Positions 52,856 to 61,233 of a stretch of DNA of 64,000 nucleotides are shown here, piece by piece. The notes under the pieces were generated by a model. It did not search any database, was not told where the DNA came from, and saw nothing but the letters and a program-made list of their open reading frames with translations. The stretch comes from Chitinophagaceae bacterium (GTDB lineage Bacteria; Bacteroidota; Bacteroidia; Chitinophagales; Chitinophagaceae), in contig JAEUVJ010000012.1 of NCBI GenBank assembly GCA_016787085.1, positions 1 through 64,000 on the forward strand. Reading direction: 5' to 3'. A program made the translations under genes and the position numbers. Every line of letters begins with the position of its first letter. The stretch's first letter is position 1.

Positions 52856-53587
52856 ATGAAAAAAATAACAATGAAAAACACAGTACTTGTAGCAGTAGCA
52901 TTTGTAAGCCTGCTTTCCCTGGCATCATGCGAAAAAGTAGTAGGAGAGGGACCCATCGTAACAGAAACAAGAACTGTGACGGATTTTAAAAGTATATCTG
53001 TCAGCATCAGCGGTAAGGTGAATTATAAGATAGACCCCGTGTATAAGGTAGAGTTGCAGGCGCAGCAAAACATCCTTGCTATTTTGCAGACAAATAAAGT
53101 GGGTGATGAACTGGTGATCAAATTCCAGGATGGTAAACGGGTAAAGAGTCACGAAGAAATACTGGTGACGATCAGTGCGCCTTTTGCCGATGCGGTCAAC
53201 CTGAGCGGTTCGGCAGAGTTCAATCTTGTCAATGCAGTGACGGCGCAGAATCTGAACCTCCGGTTGAGTGGTTCCGGCAATATCAATGTCCTGCAGGCTG
53301 ACCTGGCGGATAAACTGACCGCTACGATCAGCGGTTCGGGCAACATTACTGTCAGTAATGGTACGGTAAAGAATGAAAGTTTAAAGATCAGCGGCAGCGG
53401 TAATATCAATGTGGGGAATATAGCCGGTGAAAAAGGAGTGACAGAGATCAGCGGATCGGGTAATATCCAGACGAGGTTGTCGCAGACGCTGAATGCAACG
53501 ATATCCGGCAGCGGTTCCGTTTTTTATCGCGGTAACCCTGTTGTTACAACGCATATTTCCGGATCAGGGAAAGTACAACCTTTCTGA
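52856..53587 (+). CDS. Head-GIN domain (DUF2807) lipoprotein, copy 3
   Basis: A 243-residue lipoprotein (lipobox LASC, Cys25) with a DUF2807 domain having the classic ISGSGNI repeats (LRLSGSGNINV, ATISGSGNITV, KISGSGNINV, EISGSGNIQT) and the conserved ending YRGNPVVTTHISGSGKV. It belongs to the family of 2118-2825 and 32314-33018 but is more typical and more distant. As last gene of the sigma/anti-sigma/receptor locus it is likely controlled by the sigma factor. Its function is unknown. Confidence 0.9.
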   Translation: MKKITMKNTVLVAVAFVSLLSLASCEKVVGEGPIVTETRTVTDFKSISVSISGKVNYKIDPVYKVELQAQQNILAILQTNKVGDELVIKFQDGKRVKSHEEILVTISAPFADAVNLSGSAEFNLVNAVTAQNLNLRLSGSGNINVLQADLADKLTATISGSGNITVSNGTVKNESLKISGSGNINVGNIAGEKGVTEISGSGNIQTRLSQTLNATISGSGSVFYRGNPVVTTHISGSGKVQPF

Positions 53588-53613
53588 GCTTAGAGGGTAA
53601 GCCCGGAATAATG

Positions 53614-53638
53614 AATCCCGGCGCAGGCCGGGATTTTT
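53614..53638 (+). terminator. Intrinsic terminator of the signalling locus
   Basis: A 9-bp perfect stem (AATCCCGGC at 53614-53622, GCCGGGATT at 53627-53635), 4-nt loop, followed by five T. It closes the five-gene unit. Confidence 0.9.
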
Positions 53639-53661
53639 ATTTTGCAGGATCAATCGTTGAA

Positions 53662-54105
53662 TTATTTACGTAACGAAGAATGAATGAACCGGATCTTCCA
53701 TTCGCCGTTCTCTATATTGAATGTGGCGCTTTCCAGGAATTTGACCGGGGCATAAGTGCTATCCTGCATGGTAAAGACTGCTTCGCGGAGGTAATAGGCA
53801 GAGGCATTTCTTTCATCAATATGGGTGTTGAGGCTGTCAAATTTGAATGCAGCAGTAAATGCCGGTAACTGCTCCACCATTTTTACTGCGCTTTCGTTAT
53901 TGTAGATCACTCCTTCATCGTAGAGGATAAAGCCAGTTGCTGTCAATGCCCTCATTTTTGCTGTATCTTTTTTTGCAAGGGCCTCATAATAGGAAGCAAG
54001 CAATGCTTTAAGTTTGTCTTTTCCTGCTATATTCTCCGGATCAGACTGGCAGGAAAATAGTATTGATAAGATAGCAGCAGCAATGATCAGCTTTTTCATA
54101 CGCAT
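53662..54105 (-). CDS. SnoaL/NTF2-like (DUF4440) lipoprotein
   Basis: A 147-residue lipoprotein (lipobox LFSC; ATG at 54105 or two codons later) with a cone-shaped SnoaL-like fold: an N-terminal helix LKALLASYYEALAKKDTAKMRALTA followed by alternating strands ending VKFLESATFNIENGEWKIRFIHSS. Family members bind small ligands or catalyse simple reactions; no catalytic residue can be assigned. Single gene, convergent with the signalling locus. Confidence 0.82.
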   Translation of the reverse strand: MRMKKLIIAAAILSILFSCQSDPENIAGKDKLKALLASYYEALAKKDTAKMRALTATGFILYDEGVIYNNESAVKMVEQLPAFTAAFKFDSLNTHIDERNASAYYLREAVFTMQDSTYAPVKFLESATFNIENGEWKIRFIHSSLRK

Positions 54106-54302
54106 TCAATTTAATATACCCACAGGATGCATGGGAGCCTAAATATACAGCGATTACCGAATGGCCGCAAATAGACCAAAGGAAACGTTCATGCATCAGC
54201 ATGACCGCCGGTCACTTACTTTGATCCCGTCATGTCAAATTACTGTAACTTTCAATACTTCGTGACCGTGTCTGTTCTTTTGTCAATTAAAAAACTACTG
54301 TT

Positions 54303-54647
54303 ATGCGGTCACATTTCCTTCTGTTATTAATGACCCTGCCCGTCATGGCGGGAGCCCAGGTAAACCGGTCTGCCAAAGAACTTGCCAGCGAATCGGTACA
54401 GGCATATATTACCGGCAAGCTTTTTAAAAACATGCCCTACAAGTCCATTACTTTCGGGGAGATAAAGGAGGCAGGCATCCGGAAGAAGGATGTGATAGTA
54501 TGGAGCATTGTTCATAAGTTTGAAATTACGGAAGACGGGAAAGGTTCTTTCGGTAGTTCACCGGAATCACGTAAAGAGTATAGATTTCTTTTTTACCTGG
54601 ACGACAAAATGAAAGTGATCAAGGCTGATACCTGGTATTCGCATTAG
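54303..54647 (+). CDS. Small secreted protein of unknown function
   Basis: A 114-residue protein with signal peptide (MRSHFLLLLMTLPVMAGAQ) followed by a compact alpha/beta region (ELASESVQAYITGKLF, YKSITFGEIKEAG, YRFLFYLDDKMKVIKADTW). No family recognised. It ends 4 bases before the converging SprF-like gene. Confidence 0.65.
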   Translation: MRSHFLLLLMTLPVMAGAQVNRSAKELASESVQAYITGKLFKNMPYKSITFGEIKEAGIRKKDVIVWSIVHKFEITEDGKGSFGSSPESRKEYRFLFYLDDKMKVIKADTWYSH

Positions 54648-54651
54648 GGGC

Positions 54652-55689
54652 TTACCAGTTCTTGATCGGACATTCTACCAACTCCAGGTCTTTATTCTTA
54701 CTGCCCCAGATGTCCATGTAGGAAAGAGTCAACTCAAAGCCCCCGCGGTAAGAAGAAGCGGTTCTAAGCTTACTTGTATTTACATCATAACTTAAACCGA
54801 TGCTGAGTTTGTTGGTATTGATCTTTACCACGGGGATCAGGGCATCTTTCCAGCGGTAAACCGCCCCGCCTGATAGGGAAAACCGTGCATCGTCGCCGGT
54901 ATGATCAAAATTGTGTGTAAATAAAAATCCGCCTTGCGTCATCCGGTTGGCGCCCTGCATAAAATGATCGGCATAAATAACGACCCTGTTGTAGGTACTG
55001 GTGTAAGCCGACACCCCGGTATTGAATACCCATTTTTTATTCAGCCGCACTTCATTATCCTGCATGAATGTCAGCACAGGCCTTGTAAAATGAAACAAGC
55101 CTGCCCCGAAATAAAAACGCAGGTTATTATTGATAAGACTGCTGAAACTGATACCGGTGGATGCATCGAGGTAATTAAAACTCGTATTGCTGAAAGCCTG
55201 GCTGGTAGGGTTAGACGAACTGTATGACCCGTTAACAAACTGGTCGTCGAACCGTAGTTTACCGGCATCAAAACTTTCACTGACCGTTCCCCCCATAAAA
55301 GCAGCAGAGATGAACGTCATATTTTCTTCATTCAGCATTTTGTGGTAATTGATCACGGGAAGGAACTGTGTTCTTCTGAGGTTCGCATCACCGGCCACAT
55401 CATTGGTGATCTGCATGCCTGCTGTGATGAAATCTCCCTTGGCCAGGCCTTTGAAGAACTTTATCTCCGATCCTAATGCCATTGTTCTGTAAGGAGTCGT
55501 AATACTTTCCCATTGATTCCTGTAGGCGGCCGTAAACCGGACATTGCCATTAAAGATACCGGCCAGGGCCGGGTTCCTGAGTAAGGGCAGTTCATAGAAC
55601 TGGGAGAAATTAATATCCTGTTGTGCGCTGGTACCGGGCGAATGCACCAGGCCGGCGAACAAAAAAAGCAGTAGTAGAATTCTTTTCAT
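54652..55689 (-). CDS. PorP/SprF-family outer-membrane protein
   Basis: A 345-residue outer-membrane barrel protein of the type IX secretion PorP/SprF family: signal peptide (MKRILLLLFLFAGLVHSPGTSAQ), start block DINFSQFYELPLLRNPALAGIFNGNVRF and YRNQWESI, repeated beta strands, and the C-terminal pattern KLSIGLSYDVNTSKLRTAS...GGFELTLSY. The ATG is at 55687-55689. In known systems SprF-like proteins are needed to export or attach the neighbouring SprB-like adhesin. The gene starts 10 bases after the stop of the type B adhesin (55700-58648), so the pair is an operon. Confidence 0.93.
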   Translation of the reverse strand: MKRILLLLFLFAGLVHSPGTSAQQDINFSQFYELPLLRNPALAGIFNGNVRFTAAYRNQWESITTPYRTMALGSEIKFFKGLAKGDFITAGMQITNDVAGDANLRRTQFLPVINYHKMLNEENMTFISAAFMGGTVSESFDAGKLRFDDQFVNGSYSSSNPTSQAFSNTSFNYLDASTGISFSSLINNNLRFYFGAGLFHFTRPVLTFMQDNEVRLNKKWVFNTGVSAYTSTYNRVVIYADHFMQGANRMTQGGFLFTHNFDHTGDDARFSLSGGAVYRWKDALIPVVKINTNKLSIGLSYDVNTSKLRTASSYRGGFELTLSYMDIWGSKNKDLELVECPIKNW

Positions 55690-55699
55690 AGTGGTGGCT

Positions 55700-58648
55700 T
55701 TATCTGAGGATGGAAACATTCCCTTTATACGTATAAGTTTGCAGGTTATCACAGGTTACTTCAGCCGTATAGACATATACTTCCGGTGCCCCGGCTACTC
55801 CTTTTATTTTCCCGTCCCATCCGAAGGAAACTGTATTCGGAGGGAAATTGAGCTTTTCAAAGATCAGTTCACCCCACCTGGTGAATATGCGGAAAGAGCG
55901 GACCATTTCAATGCCCTTTGCTCTTACCATCAGGATATCATTCACCCCATCACCATCGGGGGTGAACGCATTGGGAATAAAGACCTGTGAGTTTTCACAG
56001 AATGTTTTGATACGAACAGAATCAGTGGCCATACATCCATATACATTCCTGATGGCAGCATGGTAAATAATATCTTTTTTCACGGTAGCGGAAGGCTCGG
56101 AGCAATTCGTACAATTCAGGTTGGTTGCAGGTGACCATTGCCACCATACGATAGGACCGTTTTGTGTTACCGGTGTAAATGTGTGTATGGTACCTGTTGA
56201 TAATGTCAGGTCGGGTCCGAGTTCCAAAGCAGGCTTCGGGTTGACCGTAATATTGACAAAACCAGTATCGGTAAAACAGTTGTGCCCATCAAAGCCGATC
56301 ACCCGGTATTGTGTGGTGGTATTAGGCGCTGCAATGGTATTGGGTGTATTCACACTGCTCAGCCCCTGTGCCGGTGACCATGCATAGGAAACGGCGCCAT
56401 TAGCGCTGAGTGGTATAGAATCCCTGTCGCAGATAGTGCGGTCAGGAGAAACGTTCACCTGTATCGGCTGATGTACAATAATGCTGACCGTATCTGATGC
56501 AGGACAGCCAAAACCATTCGTGCCTCTCACAATATAAGTGGTATTGGTGAGTGGAGCTGCCGTTGGGCTGGCGCAATCGCTGCAGCTCAAACCGGTTGCA
56601 GGAGTCCATTGATATAGTTGAGCTCCGCTGGTAGAAAGCTGAACACTGCTGCCGCGGCAAATGGATAGATCGTTGACGGTTGTGACCACCGGGTTTGGAT
56701 GTATCGTTACCGGGTGGGTGATGCTGTCCTTGCAGCCATTACTGCCGGTGACTACCAGTTTTGCATTGTATGTTGCTGCAGCGGTGTAACTATGAGCGGG
56801 ACTTGCTGCTGTTGATGTACTGCCATCTCCAAAGCTCCATTGATAAGCAGCTCCCGCTACAGAAGTATTGGTGAATGTAAAACTGTTGCCCATCAGGCAT
56901 TGAGGCGGGCCGGGATCAAAGGCGGACGATGGTTTGGGAGCAACGAAAATATTCACCGTATCTGTATCGGTACATCCGTTGGCAATATTACTAACTGTCA
57001 GAATGTACGTTGCCGAAACGGGAGTTGTAGAGACCGGAGCAGCGATATTGGGGTTTGATAAATACGTAGCAGGTGACCAGGAATATGTGTTACCGCTTAT
57101 GGCAGCGCTTCCAATGCTTGTTGACAGACCCGGACACATGGATTTATCAGGACCTGCATTGGCAGTCGGGTTGCTGTTCGTAACGACCACCTCCAGCGTA
57201 TCGCTGCAGCCAAAACCATTGAAGGGAATAACCTCCACATGAATGGTTGAATTCAATTGCGGGGCTGGTGTCAGAGTGCTAACCTGGCCAGTACCAAGTA
57301 TTGAACTAAAGTCGTTATTCCACCAGTTATAAAATTCAAATCCGGGAGGGCCGCTTAGTGTAGCCATACTTGGATTGCACTGGTATTGTATATCTGCAGT
57401 GATATTACAATCACCGACATCTACATATGCATATCCCCAGTGAGCACCCCTGGTACAGTCTGCCGTCGTAAATTCCAGTATCAGTGTCCGGCCTGCGTAG
57501 GCGCTTAAGTTAATGAACACGGATGCCCATGCTTTATATTTTACCGAATCATCCACCGGCGAAGTAGCAAAGCCGGGAAGTGAAGTGGTAGATACATATT
57601 CATACGAGGCGCAATCAAGATAAGTGTTGGTCAGCACATCCAGTACTTTGGCGCTGAAACGGGGTTGCTGGTAAGTCAGGTGGCCGGGGTCCTGGAATAC
57701 CACGGCATACCGGTAGGTAATAGAAGCATCTGCCGAGTTGGCGGGTACATTGATCTGGTAGCTTACCCTTTCTGCTTCTGCACCATTTACATTATTGCCG
57801 AGCTTTAATGCATACCCGCTTCCATCCGGCGGATTGACAGGGAATAAACCGTAAGGATCAATGACCGAAGGAGTGGCGCGGGGATAAATAACATGCCTGT
57901 TGGCAGTAGGAGCAGAAGGGGTGACTGTGATGACATTGGTGGTACCGTTTGCCACAACATCTCCCGTATAACAACTCCAGTTAGTGAAATTGCCATCTTC
58001 AAAACCGATATTGGCGGGACAATCACCTGCCTGTGCAGAACCCGTTCGGGCATTCGCAGTGTTATTCTTTTTTGCTGTCGTTGTCTTTACCGGTTCTGTG
58101 GAAATGATATCTCCGTTCGTGTTCATGACTCCGGATCTTCCATTCTTTGTGAACTTCGCCCTGCCATTCTTAAATCCGTAAAAGACATCCACATCCAATG
58201 CCCGGATGATCTGTCCCTGTTTGTTTACCAGGTACCATTGATTGCCTTTATATCCCGCTGTGACCATTTCCTTCTCTTTGAAATCGTAAATGATATCATA
58301 TTCGATCGGAATGATGGTCTTGCCTTTTTCATCAATAAAGCCCCACAAAGAGTTTTGCTTCACTGCTGCAAGATGGTTGTAGAAATTCCTTACAGATTCA
58401 TATTCCGGCCTGATCGCCGTATGGCCATATTGATCAACAAACCCCCATTTGTGATGGGATGCGACCCTGGCAAAACCATTTACGAATGACTCAGCTTCAT
58501 CCCATACCTCATCATTGACGGCAATTCCTGATGTCTTATTTACAAACTGTAAACGGTCGCCGGCAAGCACAGATGGTTTTACATGCGGCTGGCTGTAAAG
58601 TGAAGCGTAAAGAAGAACAGAAATGAACGTGAAGTACAGTTTGGTCAT
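55700..58648 (-). CDS. WG-repeat and PKD-repeat adhesin with type B T9SS (gliding-motility) C-terminal domain
   Basis: A 982-residue protein started at the ATG at 58646-58648 (signal MTKLYFTFISVLLYASLYS). N-terminal WG repeats follow (WGFVDQYGHTAIRPEYE, WGFIDEKGKTIIPIEYD, then two degenerate ones), then a jelly-roll-like domain with Trp/Cys (CPANIGFEDGNFTNWSCY), several Ig/PKD-like domains (YQWSFGDGSTSTA, YSWSPATYLS) and the gliding-motility C-terminal domain (VFIPNAFTPDGDGVNDILM...VYVYTAEVT...GNVSILR). It is exported by type IX secretion and displayed on the surface with its SprF-like partner encoded next to it. WG repeats at the N-terminus of such an adhesin are uncommon. Confidence 0.92.
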   Translation of the reverse strand: MTKLYFTFISVLLYASLYSQPHVKPSVLAGDRLQFVNKTSGIAVNDEVWDEAESFVNGFARVASHHKWGFVDQYGHTAIRPEYESVRNFYNHLAAVKQNSLWGFIDEKGKTIIPIEYDIIYDFKEKEMVTAGYKGNQWYLVNKQGQIIRALDVDVFYGFKNGRAKFTKNGRSGVMNTNGDIISTEPVKTTTAKKNNTANARTGSAQAGDCPANIGFEDGNFTNWSCYTGDVVANGTTNVITVTPSAPTANRHVIYPRATPSVIDPYGLFPVNPPDGSGYALKLGNNVNGAEAERVSYQINVPANSADASITYRYAVVFQDPGHLTYQQPRFSAKVLDVLTNTYLDCASYEYVSTTSLPGFATSPVDDSVKYKAWASVFINLSAYAGRTLILEFTTADCTRGAHWGYAYVDVGDCNITADIQYQCNPSMATLSGPPGFEFYNWWNNDFSSILGTGQVSTLTPAPQLNSTIHVEVIPFNGFGCSDTLEVVVTNSNPTANAGPDKSMCPGLSTSIGSAAISGNTYSWSPATYLSNPNIAAPVSTTPVSATYILTVSNIANGCTDTDTVNIFVAPKPSSAFDPGPPQCLMGNSFTFTNTSVAGAAYQWSFGDGSTSTAASPAHSYTAAATYNAKLVVTGSNGCKDSITHPVTIHPNPVVTTVNDLSICRGSSVQLSTSGAQLYQWTPATGLSCSDCASPTAAPLTNTTYIVRGTNGFGCPASDTVSIIVHQPIQVNVSPDRTICDRDSIPLSANGAVSYAWSPAQGLSSVNTPNTIAAPNTTTQYRVIGFDGHNCFTDTGFVNITVNPKPALELGPDLTLSTGTIHTFTPVTQNGPIVWWQWSPATNLNCTNCSEPSATVKKDIIYHAAIRNVYGCMATDSVRIKTFCENSQVFIPNAFTPDGDGVNDILMVRAKGIEMVRSFRIFTRWGELIFEKLNFPPNTVSFGWDGKIKGVAGAPEVYVYTAEVTCDNLQTYTYKGNVSILR

Positions 58649-58874
58649 CGGATATGGATTAAAACAGGCTGAAAATTCTGTTCGTGACAAATAACGTGCT
58701 AATCAGGTGCTATAATTCGAGGACGTATTATTTCAATTGAAATCGGGTACTAGTACTTCGCCGGGTACGTGTTTGTTCGCAAAGTCAGGGGATATAGAAG
58801 AAAAAACAATTTTAGACAGAGTTGTCCGTTAAATAAGCTGATCCAATATTTGAAAACCACCAATATCCGTTCGT

Positions 58875-59129
58875 ATGAACCACCCGTCCTATCACAACGA
58901 CCAGGCTCATATTGCCGAGGAGTTTCACTTTATTGATGAGCACACGTCGCAAACGGCACGCCTCGCTTATTTCAAGATCAATTCGTATAAGCTTTCCCTG
59001 ATCAAGGCTTCTTTCAGTACCAGCAAAGATGATATGACAGATATCATCAGGCGAACATTGCTGAACTATACTGATGCCGGCAGGGTACTGGCCAACCTGG
59101 GCTTTTTTGATTCGGAGATGGAAAACTGA
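58875..59129 (+). CDS. 84-residue hypothetical protein
   Basis: A small soluble protein rich in His/Phe/Asp (MNHPSYHNDQAHIAEEFHF, TARLAYFKINSYKLSLIKA), no signal peptide or span. No family recognised. It precedes the TPR-like secreted-protein gene on the same strand with a 94-base gap, and could be co-transcribed with it. Confidence 0.5.
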   Translation: MNHPSYHNDQAHIAEEFHFIDEHTSQTARLAYFKINSYKLSLIKASFSTSKDDMTDIIRRTLLNYTDAGRVLANLGFFDSEMEN

Positions 59130-59223
59130 TCTATAATGAATGGTTTTGCTGTACACTTCCGGATTTCAGTTAAACGGGAGAATATTTCATTATTTACAGC
59201 GTTATATACCAAATCCAAGGCCT

Positions 59224-60306
59224 GTGCAAAAAAATCTACTCCTGGCAATTTTGCTGTTGCCCCTGTTTGCTCTCAGTCAAAGAGTTGATCTCGATAAATT
59301 CAGGTTCACTACCCAGTTCCGTTCATTGCCTGCTGTGCGTCTTGACAGCACTTACCGCACCTTCAATGTGTCTGTAGAAGGGACCCGGCTTATGCAGGGC
59401 TTCCTGAATGATATGTCACCTGAGAATTCTGTATTTATAGAAGGATGGAGAAAGCTCAAAAAAAGAGGTCATCTTGATATTCGCATAAAACTGGAAGACC
59501 TGCTGCCTGAATCTTTTTCAGTAAAGGAAAGAGAAGAGATCATAAAGGACAGGCAGGGAAAAGAAAGTGGACGTCGTAAACTCTATACACAGGAGGTGAC
59601 TTATACCTTTTCGGCTTTTGCAGAGATCAGCGATCACAAAAGCGCCTATATCGGCAGAGTGTCGTTGGCAGAAAGGAATTATAAACAGGTGTACCGTAGT
59701 CCTGAATTCGCAATACGGCAGATGGCAGAAGGTTATTTCCTGGTGAATAGTTTATCCATCACTGAACAGTTATACAGGAATTGCGTGAACAGGGCTATGA
59801 ATTTCTTGAGTGACCGGCTTACCGGCGATTACGGTTATGGTATCAGCACGGTGACCGATCATATGTGGATACTGGATAGTAAAAAACACCCGGAGTACAG
59901 GGCACACCGCCAGGCTTTTCAAGCGGTAAGTGAAGTATTGTTCGGTATGGCCGCAGATAAACCCATTAACGGCGTTCGTGAACAACTGCAACCAGCCATC
60001 AGCTATTTTGAAGGTATTAAAAAGAAATATGTTTCCACCAACAAGCACGACAGAAAGCTGCGCTATGCCAGTTACTACAATCTCGCCGTGATCTACTATT
60101 ACCTTGACGATCCCCAGTCTATGCAACGGGAAGCCAGTGGCCTGATCTTAAATGATTTTGATGCGCGGGATGGAAAAGGGTTTGAATCTTCTGCTCATTA
60201 TTTAAAAAACCTTTTTAGCCAGACTAACCTGAGCAGCCGTCATTTCCCAATAGATACCGCCTCCTTCAAAGGGCCGGAAGAAACAAGAGTGGTCGCTGTT
60301 AAATGA
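59224..60306 (+). CDS. Secreted protein of unknown function with a helical C-terminal half
   Basis: A 360-residue protein started at the GTG at 59224, where a signal peptide begins (MQKNLLLAILLLPLFALSQ); an ATG at 59140 would place 28 non-signal residues before it. The first half is beta-rich and charged (FTTQFRSLPAVRLDSTYRTF, EVTYTFSAFAEISDHKSAY). The second half is helical and looks repeat-like (LQPAISYFEGIKKKY, YYNLAVIYYYLDDPQSM), as in TPR-type proteins. No family recognised. It leads to the deacetylase gene 31 bases later on the same strand. Confidence 0.65.
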   Translation: MQKNLLLAILLLPLFALSQRVDLDKFRFTTQFRSLPAVRLDSTYRTFNVSVEGTRLMQGFLNDMSPENSVFIEGWRKLKKRGHLDIRIKLEDLLPESFSVKEREEIIKDRQGKESGRRKLYTQEVTYTFSAFAEISDHKSAYIGRVSLAERNYKQVYRSPEFAIRQMAEGYFLVNSLSITEQLYRNCVNRAMNFLSDRLTGDYGYGISTVTDHMWILDSKKHPEYRAHRQAFQAVSEVLFGMAADKPINGVREQLQPAISYFEGIKKKYVSTNKHDRKLRYASYYNLAVIYYYLDDPQSMQREASGLILNDFDARDGKGFESSAHYLKNLFSQTNLSSRHFPIDTASFKGPEETRVVAVK

Positions 60307-60337
60307 TCTGTATACACGAAATATACTTTGCTTTGAT

Positions 60338-61219
60338 ATGAGAGATATTCTGAAACAAACTGCTTATCTCACCGGCGGGTGTGTACTGCCTTTGCTATGG
60401 CTGCTTATTCATTATAGTTGCAATCCCGGTACAGCGGATAAAGCCGATCCGCCTGCAACAGTCAAAGAGGCCGTGGCAGTTGTAAATAATCCTGCAGAAT
60501 CCGCTTCCGTAATGGCTGATGCGGCTACTATTTTAAGCAGGCAGGAAGTGCCCATACTATGTTATCACCAGGTCCGCGACTGGAAAGAATCCGATTCAAA
60601 AACCGCCCGGGCATATATTGTTCCTGAAGCCATTTTTGCTGACCAGGTACGATCACTGGCCGATAGCGGTTACCATACCATACTGCCTCACCAGTTGTAT
60701 GAATACCTCGCTTATAACAAGCCGCTTCCTTCCAAACCCGTAATGATCACATTTGACGATACACGTCTCGACCAGTTCACTACTGCTTTACCTGAGCTGA
60801 ACAAATACGGTTTCAAAGCTGCATTCTTTATTATGACTGTATCCCTGGGCAAACCGGGTTATATGAGTAAGGACCAGGTGAAGCAGCTTTCAGATGAGGG
60901 GCACACTATCGGCTCCCATACGTATGATCATCAGAATGTGAAAAAATATGCGGACAAGGATTGGCAGGAGCAGATAGCCAAACCGTCTAAGCAATTGCAG
61001 GAGATCACCGGTAAGAAGATCGAATACTTCGCTTACCCCTTCGGTTTATGGAACAGGGAGGCGATCCCTCATTTGAAAGAGCATGGTTTCAAATCGGTAT
61101 TCCAGTTGTCAACAGACAGGGATACGGATGATCCGCTTTTCACCATCCGCCGCATCATTGTAACCGGCGACAGGGGCGGAACCGGTATGCAAAAATTAAT
61201 GAAGAACAGTTTTCATTAA
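60338..61219 (+). CDS. Polysaccharide deacetylase (NodB) lipoprotein
   Basis: A 293-residue lipoprotein (lipobox HYSC, Cys28) with a NodB domain: VPILCYHQVRD near residue 71, VMITFDDTRLDQF (the metal/base motif TFDD), HTIGSHTYDHQN (SHxxxH) and FAYPFGLWN near the C-terminus. This is the PgaB-type arrangement, acting in the periplasm to remove N-acetyl or similar groups from polysaccharides or peptidoglycan-like chains. It converges on the amidohydrolase gene, the ends being 14 bases apart. Confidence 0.92.
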   Translation: MRDILKQTAYLTGGCVLPLLWLLIHYSCNPGTADKADPPATVKEAVAVVNNPAESASVMADAATILSRQEVPILCYHQVRDWKESDSKTARAYIVPEAIFADQVRSLADSGYHTILPHQLYEYLAYNKPLPSKPVMITFDDTRLDQFTTALPELNKYGFKAAFFIMTVSLGKPGYMSKDQVKQLSDEGHTIGSHTYDHQNVKKYADKDWQEQIAKPSKQLQEITGKKIEYFAYPFGLWNREAIPHLKEHGFKSVFQLSTDRDTDDPLFTIRRIIVTGDRGGTGMQKLMKNSFH

Positions 61220-61233
61220 TAAGCTTCTTCCCG

